Shown piece by piece: positions 27,311 through 35,366 of a stretch of DNA of 44,346 nt. Source of the stretch: Intestinibacter bartlettii. Its GTDB lineage: Bacteria; Bacillota; Clostridia; Peptostreptococcales; Peptostreptococcaceae. The stretch is taken from NCBI RefSeq assembly GCF_018917435.1, contig NZ_JAHLOQ010000028.1, forward strand, positions 1-44,346, in the 5' to 3' direction. Position 1 is the stretch's first letter. Every line of letters begins with the position of its first letter. The notes beneath the pieces were generated by a model. It had not been told where the DNA came from. It worked only from the letters and a program-made list of their open reading frames with translations, and ran no database searches. The position numbers and the translations under genes are program-made.

Positions 27311-27398
27311 CTCCCTTGTTTTAATTTTGTGGACAAGCTTAATTCATTATATGGTACTAATTTTTTATTTATTCCACTTTTTTATAAATTTTTTTCAT

Positions 27399-27442
27399 AA
27401 AAAAACTAGGTTGCTACAATATCTGTATTTCAACCTAGTTTA
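27399..27442 (-). terminator. Terminator after the rpn pair
   Basis: On the minus strand AAACTAGGTTG pairs with CAACCTAGTTT across a 17-nt loop, followed by T residues. It separates the Rpn genes from the exported-protein operon. Confidence 0.88.
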
Positions 27443-27495
27443 TTACTATAAAACACTTATTTTTTCTTATACTGACCATTATTTTTTATTTTAAA

Positions 27496-28365
27496 TTAAT
27501 TCATTAATTTTTCTAGTTCTAATAAATCAAGTCCAGTTGATTTTGCTATTGATTCTTTATCTAAACCTAAATTTATTAGAGATTTAGCTATTTCTATAGC
27601 TTTATTCTTCTCACCTTCTTCTATACCTTCTTTTCGTCCTTCTGCTCTTCCTTTTTGAATGCCTTTTCTCTCAGCTTCATTCAATGCACTTATTTTATCT
27701 CTTAACGTCTTCGCTCTCATCTCATATAATTCTCTTTGAGTATCATCATTACTCATTTTTATAAGTTCATCCTTTGCTTCCCTTATCTCATCCACACTCA
27801 TCTCAAGGCTTCTTACCTTCTCACTTTCTGGATTTTTTAGGAATTCAATCCATGCCACAAGCATATCTTTTTCATCCGAACCGTCTTCTAGCTTTGGAAT
27901 CTCTATAAAATGAATCTCTTGTATATTGGATAATTCCTCATTAGTATGTATTTCCTTCATTCTATAAACACTGTGGAACATTCTCGTTTTTAAGTATTTA
28001 AAATTAAGTATATTTATGCAAATCGTCCTTTTTAAAAGGCTATAATCCTCGCCTTCATTAAGCTGTTCTGAATATAGTTTTGACCAGTAGTACAAACTCC
28101 TTTTTATCATGTTGTACTCATTCTTCAACTGAATTTCTATATTTATTATCTCGTTATTGCTAGTTGTCGCTTTTACATCTAATCTTGAAAATTTATCTTC
28201 TATGTAGCCTTTATTTAAATCCGTATTTTTTATATCAACCTCTGTTATTAAGTCCTTTGGTTTTAAAGTTGCATTTAAGAAGGATATCAATATATTTGGG
28301 TGTTTTTCGCTTCCAAATATGTTTTTAAATACAAAATCCATTTTTGGATCTAATAATCCTCTCAT
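27496..28365 (-). CDS. Rpn family PD-(D/E)XK nuclease / putative transposase, copy 2
   Basis: 289 residues. MRGLLDPKMDFVFKNIFGSE is the start of the Rpn/PDDEXK_2 family. The nuclease core has D63 and E77-x-Q79 (LDVKA, then INIEIQ) as the likely catalytic D-ExQ set. The C-terminal part is helical and ends in a Gly/Glu/Lys/Arg repeat (GRAEGRKEGIEEGEKN) followed by a conserved tail. Rpn proteins cut DNA and promote RecA-independent recombination; some are described as toxin-like defence proteins. It is almost identical to the gene upstream at 28390-29271, with a 24-bp gap between them. Confidence 0.9.
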   Translation of the reverse strand: MRGLLDPKMDFVFKNIFGSEKHPNILISFLNATLKPKDLITEVDIKNTDLNKGYIEDKFSRLDVKATTSNNEIINIEIQLKNEYNMIKRSLYYWSKLYSEQLNEGEDYSLLKRTICINILNFKYLKTRMFHSVYRMKEIHTNEELSNIQEIHFIEIPKLEDGSDEKDMLVAWIEFLKNPESEKVRSLEMSVDEIREAKDELIKMSNDDTQRELYEMRAKTLRDKISALNEAERKGIQKGRAEGRKEGIEEGEKNKAIEIAKSLINLGLDKESIAKSTGLDLLELEKLMN

Positions 28366-28389
28366 TTTTTCAACTCCTTTTCCTTTTAA

Positions 28390-29271
28390 TTAATTCATTA
28401 ACTTTTCTACTTCACATAAATCAAGCCCAGTTGATTTTGCTATAGCTTCTTTATCCAATCCTATAGCTATCAATGATTTTGCTATTTCTATTGCTTTATT
28501 CTTTTCACCTTCTTCTATACCTTCTTTTCGTCCTTCTGCTCTACCTTCTTCTCTTCCCTTTTTAATTCCTTTTCTCTCAGCTTCATTCAATGCACTTATT
28601 TTATCCCTTAAAGTCTTCGCTCTCATTTCATACAATTCACGTTGAGTATCATCATTACTCATCTTTATCAGTTCATCCTTTGCTTCCCTTATCTCTTCAA
28701 CGCTCATTTCAAGACTTCTAACCTTTTCACTTTCTGGATTTTTCAAGAATTCAATCCATGCCACAAGCATATCTTTTTCATCCGAACCGTCTTCCAATTT
28801 TGGAATCTCTATAAAATGAATTTCTTGTATATCTGATAATTCTTCATTCGTATGTATTTCCTTCATTCTATACACGCTGTGGAACATTCTAGTTTTTAGG
28901 TATTTAAAATTTAATATATTGATGCAAATTGTTCTTTTTAAAAGACTATAATCCTCGCCTTCATTAAGCTGTTCTGAATATAGTTTTGACCAGTAGTACA
29001 AACTCCTTTTTATCATGTTGTACTCATTCTTCAATTGAATTTCTATATTTATTATCTCATTATTGCTAGTTGTCGCTTTTACATCTAATCTTGAAAATTT
29101 ATCTTCTATATAACCTTTATTTAAATCTGTATTTTTTATCTCAACCTCTGTTATTAAGTCCTTTGGTTTTAAAGTTGCATTTAAGAAGGATATCAATATA
29201 TTTGGGTGTTTTTCACTTCCAAATATGTTTTTAAATACAAAATCCATCTTTGGATCTAATAATCCTCTCAT
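28390..29271 (-). CDS. Rpn family PD-(D/E)XK nuclease / putative transposase, copy 1
   Basis: 293 residues, nearly identical to the downstream copy. The clear length difference is four extra residues (one more EEGR unit) in the C-terminal EG-rich repeat. Other differences are scattered conservative changes and a divergent last dozen residues. The catalytic-type D63 and E77/Q79 are kept. SD AAAGGAGTTGAAG precedes ATG 29271. A candidate extended -10 promoter, TGGTATAAT, lies at 29301-29309. An internal start (MSNDDTQREL region) could give a short C-terminal product as described for E. coli Rpn proteins, but I saw no strong internal SD. Confidence 0.9.
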   Translation of the reverse strand: MRGLLDPKMDFVFKNIFGSEKHPNILISFLNATLKPKDLITEVEIKNTDLNKGYIEDKFSRLDVKATTSNNEIINIEIQLKNEYNMIKRSLYYWSKLYSEQLNEGEDYSLLKRTICINILNFKYLKTRMFHSVYRMKEIHTNEELSDIQEIHFIEIPKLEDGSDEKDMLVAWIEFLKNPESEKVRSLEMSVEEIREAKDELIKMSNDDTQRELYEMRAKTLRDKISALNEAERKGIKKGREEGRAEGRKEGIEEGEKNKAIEIAKSLIAIGLDKEAIAKSTGLDLCEVEKLMN

Positions 29272-29300
29272 ATCTTCAACTCCTTTTCCTTTTTATTTAG

Positions 29301-29309
29301 ATTATACCA
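29301..29309 (-). promoter_or_regulatory. Extended -10 promoter of the rpn pair
   Basis: On the minus strand TGG-TATAAT, a perfect -10 with the TGn extension, about 30 bp upstream of the start codon. No good -35 is visible. Confidence 0.5.
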
Positions 29310-29365
29310 TAATAGGTATTTTTTAATCCTAGATTTCAATTAAAAAAGACATATACAGAAATTAT

Positions 29366-29416
29366 ATTTATCCACAATATAAAGCTGATTATAATTTCCT
29401 ATGCGTTATAAAAAAA
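29366..29416. repeat. 51-bp intergenic repeat, copy B, with DnaA-box-like TTATCCACA
   Basis: Aligns without gaps to 13081-13131 and 42141-42191. TTATCCACA is at 29368-29376 and AATTTCCTATGCGTTATAAA follows. Its A-run overlaps the T-tract of the ygiQ terminator. Confidence 0.75.
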
Positions 29417-29438
29417 GTAGGGATATACCCTACTTTTT
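29410..29438 (-). terminator. Terminator after ygiQ
   Basis: On the minus strand AAAGTAGGG-TATAT-CCCTACTTT with a following T run. Confidence 0.88.
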
Positions 29439-29458
29439 AATCTATTATTTTCAAACTT

Positions 29459-31492
29459 CTATCTAGGTCTTCTCTTAGAATTCTTTCCTGATGATTTTCC
29501 TCTTCCTGAGTTTTTACCACCGTTATTTCTTCCAGAATTTCTAGCATCATTTCCTCTTGATGAAGATTTTCTATTATTTGAATTTCTTGAATCTCTGCTG
29601 TTTTTAGATCCCTTATTTCCGTTTGCCTCTTTTTTGCCTTTGCCGTTTTTAGTGCCTTTATTTCCACCTTTTGAATGTCCAAAATCTCTAAATTCGCCTC
29701 TTGGTTTTATAAGACATCTTGGTCCAAATCCGATTAAGTCCTCTCTTCCCGCTTCGACTAAAGCTTTGTGAACTAAGTCGTAGTTACGAGGTTGGCTGAA
29801 TTGAAGTAATGCTCTTTGCATTGCTTTTTCTTCTCTCGATTTTGGCACATAAACAGGTTTCATATCTCTTGGATCAAGCCCTGTATAGAACATAGCTGTC
29901 GATAACGTACCTGGTGTTGGGTAGAAATCTTGTACTTGTTCTGGTTGATAATGTATATCTCTTAAATACTCAGCTAACTCTATCGCACTGTTTAAAGTTG
30001 AACCTGGGTGAGATGACATTAAATAAGGAATTAAGTATTGGTTCATTCCTAATTGTCTATTTATATCGAAATATTTTTGTCTAAATTTCTCATATGTTTC
30101 ACCAGCTGGTTTTTGCATATAGTGAAGAACTTCTTCAGCAACATGCTCTGGTGCAACTTTAAGCTGACCACTTACATGGTGTTTGATTAATTCTCTTAAG
30201 AATTTGTTATCCTTGTCCGCCATAACGTAGTCGTATCTTATTCCTGAACGAACGAATACTTTTTTAACGCCTGGAACATTTCTAACTTTTCTAAGCAGTT
30301 CTATATAATCAGTATGGTCTACTTTTAAGTTTTTACAAGGAGATGGGTCTAGACATTGTCTGTTTTTACATGCTCCTTTTGTAACTTGCTTATTACAAGC
30401 AGGTCCTCTGAAGTTAGCAGTTGGTCCACCAACATCATGGATATACCCTTTGAAATCTGGTAATTGTGTGATTTCTTTTGCTTCTTCTAATATTGATTCA
30501 TGACTTCTACTTTGTACGGCCCTTCCTTGGTGGAATGTTATCGCACAGAATGAACATGAACCGAAACACCCTCTGTTGTTTACTATACTGAATTTAACCT
30601 CGTTTATTGCAGGGATTCCACCCATACTTTCATAAATTGGATGATAAGTTTTTGCATATGGTAATGCATAAACCGCATCTAACTCTTCTCTATTTAAAGG
30701 TTTTTCTGGTCTATTTTGAACTAAGTATTTTACTCCATGTTGTTGAACTAACATCTTTCCTCTGTATGGATCTTGTTCATCATATTGGATTTTGAAAGCT
30801 TCTGCATATTTTCTTTTGTCAGTGCTCACTTCTTCCATTGATGGAAGTAAAACATAATCTCCATAAACTTCATCTAAACTATCTGCTAAATAGCAAGTCC
30901 CGTCTATAAAGCTTATATATTTTGGGTCGAATCCGTCATTTAACGCATTTGCAACATTTACTATTGGCTTTTCACCCATACCGTAAATTAATAAATCCGC
31001 ACCAGAGTCGATTAATATTGAATTTCTAACTCTGTCGCTCCAATAATCATAATGAGCAAATCTTCTAAGACTCGCCTCAATCCCACCGATTACAATTGGA
31101 ACATGTTTGTACGCTTCACGTATTTTATTACAATATACTATTGTCGCTCTGTCCGGTCTATAACCCATTTTTCCGCCTGGTGAATAAAGGTCTTTGTCTC
31201 TCGCTCTCTTGCTAACAGAGTAGTGATTTACCATCGAGTCCATATTCCCAGCATTAACTAAGAACCCAAGTCTTGGCTTCCCTAATTTCATGAAGTCTTC
31301 TGTCGACTTCCAATTTGGTTGTGCAATTATACCAACCTTGTAACCTTCTTTTTCTAATACTCTAGAGATTATCGCAGTCCCAAAACTGTGATGGTCTACA
31401 TAAGCATCGGCAGTTACAACTATAAAATCTAATTCATCCCATCCGCGTTCTTCCATATCGGCTCTACTTATGGGTAAAAATTTATTATTCAC
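29459..31492 (-). CDS. ygiQ: YgiQ family radical SAM protein
   Basis: About 677 residues. The N-terminal domain ([34 protein letters not shown]) and the radical SAM cysteines in [12 protein letters not shown] (C-x3-C-x2-C) identify YgiQ. These proteins coordinate a 4Fe-4S cluster and SAM; their substrate is not established. The last 75 residues are a low-complexity Lys/Arg/Gly/Asn/Ser tail, possibly nucleic-acid binding. I choose the GTG at 31492 ([12 protein letters not shown]), preceded by AAAGTGGTGA. The in-frame TTG at 31522 has no SD. Transcribed alone, with a terminator at the end. Confidence 0.93.
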   Translation of the reverse strand: MNNKFLPISRADMEERGWDELDFIVVTADAYVDHHSFGTAIISRVLEKEGYKVGIIAQPNWKSTEDFMKLGKPRLGFLVNAGNMDSMVNHYSVSKRARDKDLYSPGGKMGYRPDRATIVYCNKIREAYKHVPIVIGGIEASLRRFAHYDYWSDRVRNSILIDSGADLLIYGMGEKPIVNVANALNDGFDPKYISFIDGTCYLADSLDEVYGDYVLLPSMEEVSTDKRKYAEAFKIQYDEQDPYRGKMLVQQHGVKYLVQNRPEKPLNREELDAVYALPYAKTYHPIYESMGGIPAINEVKFSIVNNRGCFGSCSFCAITFHQGRAVQSRSHESILEEAKEITQLPDFKGYIHDVGGPTANFRGPACNKQVTKGACKNRQCLDPSPCKNLKVDHTDYIELLRKVRNVPGVKKVFVRSGIRYDYVMADKDNKFLRELIKHHVSGQLKVAPEHVAEEVLHYMQKPAGETYEKFRQKYFDINRQLGMNQYLIPYLMSSHPGSTLNSAIELAEYLRDIHYQPEQVQDFYPTPGTLSTAMFYTGLDPRDMKPVYVPKSREEKAMQRALLQFSQPRNYDLVHKALVEAGREDLIGFGPRCLIKPRGEFRDFGHSKGGNKGTKNGKGKKEANGNKGSKNSRDSRNSNNRKSSSRGNDARNSGRNNGGKNSGRGKSSGKNSKRRPR

Positions 31493-31674
31493 TGTCTCAC
31501 CACTTTCTAAATTAAATCTCAAAATTTATACTCATCCATTTTACATAATGTAAATAAACTCTTCCTTAACTGACTTATAATTATATCATTTATAAATAGT
31601 TTTATCCACAAATACTATCGTCCTATCATTGTATTATTTTCCAATACTCTAATTTCCATACTTGTTTTACAAAT

Positions 31675-31708
31675 AAAAAAAGCCCAATAGTTAATATATT
31701 GGACTTTT
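31675..31708 (-). terminator. Terminator of the MarR-MATE operon
   Basis: On the minus strand AAAGTCCAATA pairs with TATTGGGCTTT across a short loop, followed by T residues. Confidence 0.88.
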
Positions 31709-31725
31709 AATTATTTAAATTATTT

Positions 31726-33105
31726 TTATAAATCTCTTACAACTTTATTGTATAAATATTTTAAGAATATCGCACTTACTATAACTGCAGCAACCTCAGC
31801 TATTGGGAATGATAACCACACTAAATCTACATTACCTATTTTTGATAACATAAATGCTGCTGGTAATAAGAACACTAATTGTCTTACGAATGAAACTAGC
31901 ATACTGAATACACCATTTCCTAATGCTTGGAATGTTGAAGATGCTATTATAGAGAATCCAGCAAATACGAAACTCACACTTATTATTCTAAGTGCGGGTA
32001 TACCTATAGCTAACATTTGTTCAGATGCATTGAACATTTTTAATAATGCTCCTGGCATAGTTTGTATTATAACAAGTCCTACTAACATTATTCCTACAGC
32101 ATAACAAACACCTAATTTAACAGTTTTAATAAGTCTGTCTTTGTTTTTAGCTCCTAAGTTGAATGATATTATTGGTACCATACCATTATTTAATCCGAAT
32201 ATTGGCATGAATACGAAACTTTGTAATTTATAGTAAGCTCCGAATACTGCAACAGCTGTTGATGAGAATGTCATAAGTATTAAGTTCATTCCGTAACTCA
32301 TAACAGAACCTATTGCTACCATTAATACTGAAGGAACACCTACATATAATATTCTTCCTAAATACTCTTTTTCTAATTTAAATCCACGTAAATGTAGATG
32401 TATTTCTTTATTTTTCTTAAGGTTAAGTATTACAGCAAAAGCACCTGCTATTATTTGTCCTATAACTGTTGCCAGTGCAGCACCTGCTATACCTAACTTA
32501 GGCATACCAAATAAACCAAATATTAAGATTGGGTCTAGTATAATGTTGATTATTGCCCCAGTTAATTGTGTTGTCATTGATAAAAGTGTTTTACCAGTTG
32601 ATTGTAATAATCTCTCAAATGATACTTGAGTAAATATACCAAATGAACATATACATACTATTCTTAAGTAAGTTGTTCCTGATTCTACTATTTCAGGTAT
32701 ATTTGTTTGGGTTTGCATGAACTTCCCTACTACAAATAATCCTATACATAAGAATATTAAATAATTTATAAGTTCTAAGAAAATACCGTGAAGAGCTGAT
32801 TTATTAACTCCCTCTTGGTTATGTTGTCCTAAGTTTTTTGAAACGAACGCATTCATCCCAACACCTATACCTGTTGCCATACCTATCATAAGGTTTTGGA
32901 TTGGAAATGCCATCGATACTGCTGTTAGCGCATTTTCGCTAAGTTGTGCAACAAAAACACTATCAACTATATTGTATAACGCTTGAACAAGCATTGATAC
33001 TATCATAGGTAACGCCATTGATAATAATAATTTATTTACTGGCATAGTTCCCATTTTGTTTTCTGGTCTAGCTGATTGTTCTGATTGAACTATCTTTTGT
33101 TCCAT
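31726..33105 (-). CDS. MATE family efflux transporter
   Basis: 459 residues and about twelve predicted membrane spans. The N-terminal LLLSMALPMIVSMLVQALYNIVDSVFVAQLSENALTAVS is the classical MATE start, with repeats in the second half (VPSVLMVAIGSVMSYGMN). Family members export cationic drugs or metabolites in exchange for Na+ or H+. The start ATG 33105 (MEQKIVQSE) has AGGAGGGG upstream; the in-frame ATG 33156 lies inside the marR gene. It follows marR with a 16-bp gap, so both share one promoter. Confidence 0.93.
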   Translation of the reverse strand: MEQKIVQSEQSARPENKMGTMPVNKLLLSMALPMIVSMLVQALYNIVDSVFVAQLSENALTAVSMAFPIQNLMIGMATGIGVGMNAFVSKNLGQHNQEGVNKSALHGIFLELINYLIFLCIGLFVVGKFMQTQTNIPEIVESGTTYLRIVCICSFGIFTQVSFERLLQSTGKTLLSMTTQLTGAIINIILDPILIFGLFGMPKLGIAGAALATVIGQIIAGAFAVILNLKKNKEIHLHLRGFKLEKEYLGRILYVGVPSVLMVAIGSVMSYGMNLILMTFSSTAVAVFGAYYKLQSFVFMPIFGLNNGMVPIISFNLGAKNKDRLIKTVKLGVCYAVGIMLVGLVIIQTMPGALLKMFNASEQMLAIGIPALRIISVSFVFAGFSIIASSTFQALGNGVFSMLVSFVRQLVFLLPAAFMLSKIGNVDLVWLSFPIAEVAAVIVSAIFLKYLYNKVVRDL

Positions 33106-33121
33106 AATATCCCCTCCTATT

Positions 33122-33556
33122 TTATTCTTTTTTTGTGTTTTCTGAAATTCTTTCAAGTATGTTATATAGCAATTCTATATCTTCATCTGAAAAGTCTTTT
33201 AATAAATCTTGTTTGTACTTTTTAAGATCTGCGTCTACTTCCTCATGTTTTTTTATACCTTCTTCTGTAAGGACTATTTTGTTAATTCTCTTATCAGTTG
33301 GAATGCTCTCTCTCCTGATATAGCCCTTCTTCTCTACACAACTTATCATAGTTGAAACAGAAGATCTCCTAATATCAAACATCTTTTCCAAATCTCTTTG
33401 GAATAAATCTCCCTTATGTGAATTGTCGTATATACATTTTAGGAAAAATGCTTGTATTCCTGTTAAATCATGTTTAAGTGCGACTTGATCTATTTTTCTT
33501 TTTATTTGGTTGTCTACTTTATGAAGAGCACCAAATACTTGTATTCTATCTATCAA
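33122..33556 (-). CDS. MarR family transcriptional regulator
   Basis: 144 residues. The winged helix-turn-helix of MarR proteins is seen in LTGIQAFFLKCIYDN, DLFQRDLEKMFDIRRSSVSTMISCVEKKGYIRRESIPTDKR (recognition helix and wing with DxR) and KIVLTEEGIKKHEE. Start is TTG 33556 (IDRIQVFGALH), with GAGGTG 7 nt before it. An in-frame upstream ATG at 33598 falls within the operator hairpin. The gene precedes the MATE pump and is preceded by a triple palindromic site, so it is likely an autorepressor relieved by a pump substrate. Confidence 0.93.
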   Translation of the reverse strand: MIDRIQVFGALHKVDNQIKRKIDQVALKHDLTGIQAFFLKCIYDNSHKGDLFQRDLEKMFDIRRSSVSTMISCVEKKGYIRRESIPTDKRINKIVLTEEGIKKHEEVDADLKKYKQDLLKDFSDEDIELLYNILERISENTKKE

Positions 33557-33575
33557 GAAATCACACCTCACTTTT

Positions 33576-33617
33576 GTTAGGGTGCTAATGTTAGCCACCT
33601 AACATTAGCACCCTAAC
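33576..33617. promoter_or_regulatory. Triple MarR operator (perfect 19-bp inverted repeat)
   Basis: GTTAGGGTGCTAATGTTAG and its exact inverse are separated by CCAC. Read differently, it is three TTAG-n4-CTAA palindromes at 33577, 33591 and 33605, with a 14-bp period. TTAGnnnnCTAA matches the SlyA consensus of the MarR family. It covers the predicted transcription start and early leader, so binding would block the promoter. In RNA it would form a 19-bp stem just before the SD. Confidence 0.88.
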
Positions 33618-33618
33618 A

Positions 33619-33647
33619 ATTCTAATACTTTTCATTAACATTGTCAA
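33619..33647 (-). promoter_or_regulatory. Promoter of the MarR-MATE operon
   Basis: On the minus strand consensus TTGACA (33642-33647), 17 bp, TAGAAT (33619-33624). The transcription start is predicted near 33612, inside the triple operator. Confidence 0.85.
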
Positions 33648-33758
33648 ATGAATTTATTTCTTTTTAAATAAGTATTTTTTAGTAAAATTACGTATATTGA
33701 TAATACTCTACTACAAAAGATTTTTACTATAAAATCAGTGATTTAATTTTCCTGTAAT

Positions 33759-33813
33759 TAAAAAAGTTACCTAAAATCATTCCTATTTAAATAATGATTT
33801 TAGATAACTTTTT
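33759..33813 (-). terminator. Terminator after the DUF1638 gene
   Basis: AAAAAGTTA-c-CTAAAATCATT pairs with AATGATTTTAG-a-TAACTTTTT; a long stem with flanking A and T runs, so usable in both directions. Confidence 0.85.
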
Positions 33814-33823
33814 ATTTTTAATA

Positions 33824-34483
33824 TTACAATTCTAAAGTAAAATCTCTAACTTCGCTATTTGGTTTAACAACTATAAATCGTTCATCATCCCAAGGTCCAG
33901 TCAGCAAATCCTCTATATAATCAATAGAATAGTCCAGTACTTTCAACTCTAAATTTAACGTATCCGCAATTTCTTTACAAAGTGGCATTATCTCATCCAA
34001 GTCATAACATTTAGTATCTATTATACCTAATGACTTATAATGATTTAACATCATATTGAAGATTTCAGTTCCTGTCTCTTCTCCATATTTTTCAATCGTA
34101 TATTGGTACTCTACCCAAAGATTTCTCTCACCTTCAATCCAACCTTTAGTTAAAAAATACATTCCATTTTTTCCACCATATTTTCGTCTTTCATCTACAG
34201 AACCAAGCATCAGACTTATACAATCATCAACCTTTGGCATTATCAATTCAAGATTATTACTTTTAATCCCCAATAAAGCATTTCCACAAAGTCCAAAAGT
34301 CATGATAACCCTATCAAAATCCCCCAACTTTTCTAATTCATCCTGTATATTTTTGTGTAATTTTTCAGGATAATTATGAAGTCCTGATTCTATCCAATAT
34401 ATAGGGTAATCCATATTGTGAATTTCACATGCCTTTTCAATTTCATGTCTTAAGGTCTTACATGCTAATATTGCTGTTTTCAA
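33824..34483 (-). CDS. DUF1638 domain protein
   Basis: 219 residues. MKTAILACKTLRHEIEKAC, ESGLHNYPEKLHKNIQDEL, VIMTFGLCGNALLGIKS and MPKVDDCISLMLGS are the DUF1638 pattern. Conserved Cys and His in these segments suggest a metal or cofactor site. The family is often found with corrinoid-dependent methyltransferase genes, and none of those is here. Biochemical function is unknown. ATG 34483 has GAGGGGTTATT before it; the acetyltransferase gene ends 27 bp upstream, so both are probably one operon. Confidence 0.85.
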   Translation of the reverse strand: MKTAILACKTLRHEIEKACEIHNMDYPIYWIESGLHNYPEKLHKNIQDELEKLGDFDRVIMTFGLCGNALLGIKSNNLELIMPKVDDCISLMLGSVDERRKYGGKNGMYFLTKGWIEGERNLWVEYQYTIEKYGEETGTEIFNMMLNHYKSLGIIDTKCYDLDEIMPLCKEIADTLNLELKVLDYSIDYIEDLLTGPWDDERFIVVKPNSEVRDFTLEL

Positions 34484-34510
34484 AATAACCCCTCCCCTAT
34501 AAAGTAAGTT

Positions 34511-35131
34511 TTATCCCAAAATAGATTCTATTAATTTTGTATCTACTTCATTTATCATCTTTAATGGCTCTGGTTTTTTATTTTTATCTTTAATACTCAT
34601 TCCTAACCAAGTTATATCATACCACTCATCAAATTTATATCCTGTATCTTTAAATACACCTATAAATTCAAATCCACATTTTTCGTGGAATTTCAAACTC
34701 TTCTCATTAGCAGAAGTTATACAAGCGTATATATTTTGTACATTTTGTAATTTTACAACTTCTATAACTTTATTATAAAGTAAACTTCCTATACCTAAGC
34801 CTTTATAGTCCATATCAAGATATATTGATAATTCAACATCCCATTGATAAGCTGCCCTTTCTCCATATCTATGAGCATATGCATATCCAATTATTTTGTC
34901 CTCGCATGTACAAACTATATATGGATATCCTTCTAATGTGTGTTTTACTCTGTTTCTAAATTCTTCAACAGAAGGCACATCATATTCAAATGTAATTACA
35001 GTATCAGTAACATATGGAGTGTATATTTTTAATAATTCCTCAGCGTCTGATACATCTGCCATCCTAAATTTTATATTTTTTAATATTTCATCTCTACTTA
35101 TTTCATTTTTAAAATTTCCGTTGGTATTCAT
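34511..35131 (-). CDS. GNAT acetyltransferase, phosphinothricin N-acetyltransferase-like
   Basis: 206 residues. FRMADVSDAEELLKIYTPYVTDT, FEYDVPSVEEFRNRV, AYAHRYGERAAYQWDVELSI and the acetyl-CoA loop DMDYKGLGIGSLLYN, then ITSANEKSLKFHEKCGFEFIG and GYKFDEWYDITWLG, fit the PAT (bar/pat-like) branch of GNAT. Many chromosomal members acetylate methionine sulfone or related amines rather than the herbicide; the substrate is unknown. SD AGGAGATATAAA precedes ATG 35131. Confidence 0.88.
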   Translation of the reverse strand: MNTNGNFKNEISRDEILKNIKFRMADVSDAEELLKIYTPYVTDTVITFEYDVPSVEEFRNRVKHTLEGYPYIVCTCEDKIIGYAYAHRYGERAAYQWDVELSIYLDMDYKGLGIGSLLYNKVIEVVKLQNVQNIYACITSANEKSLKFHEKCGFEFIGVFKDTGYKFDEWYDITWLGMSIKDKNKKPEPLKMINEVDTKLIESILG

Positions 35132-35299
35132 TTTATATCTCCTAGTCTCATTCCCAATTATCTTATAATTTTAATATATAATTTTAACTGCATTGCATTG
35201 GCATTATTGTTTAATTCTATATCCTTATAATTTATAATAGTACCACATTATATGTCTTTTAGTAACTAAGGCAAATACTATTTTATATAGAAAAATACT

Positions 35300-35340
35300 A
35301 AAAAAAGGTTGAACACTATTTTTTAGTGCACAACCCTTTT
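35300..35340 (-). terminator. Terminator of the serC-serA-DUF1015 operon
   Basis: On the minus strand GGGTTGTGCACTA pairs with TAGTGTTCAACC across an A-rich loop and is followed by seven T residues. Confidence 0.88.
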
Positions 35341-35366
35341 ACATTCTATTTTTATTTATAATATTT

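Noticed and set aside
29437-29682. 81-codon ORF overlapping the 3' end of ygiQ
   Set aside because: Alternate-frame reading of the low-complexity C-terminal tail of ygiQ.
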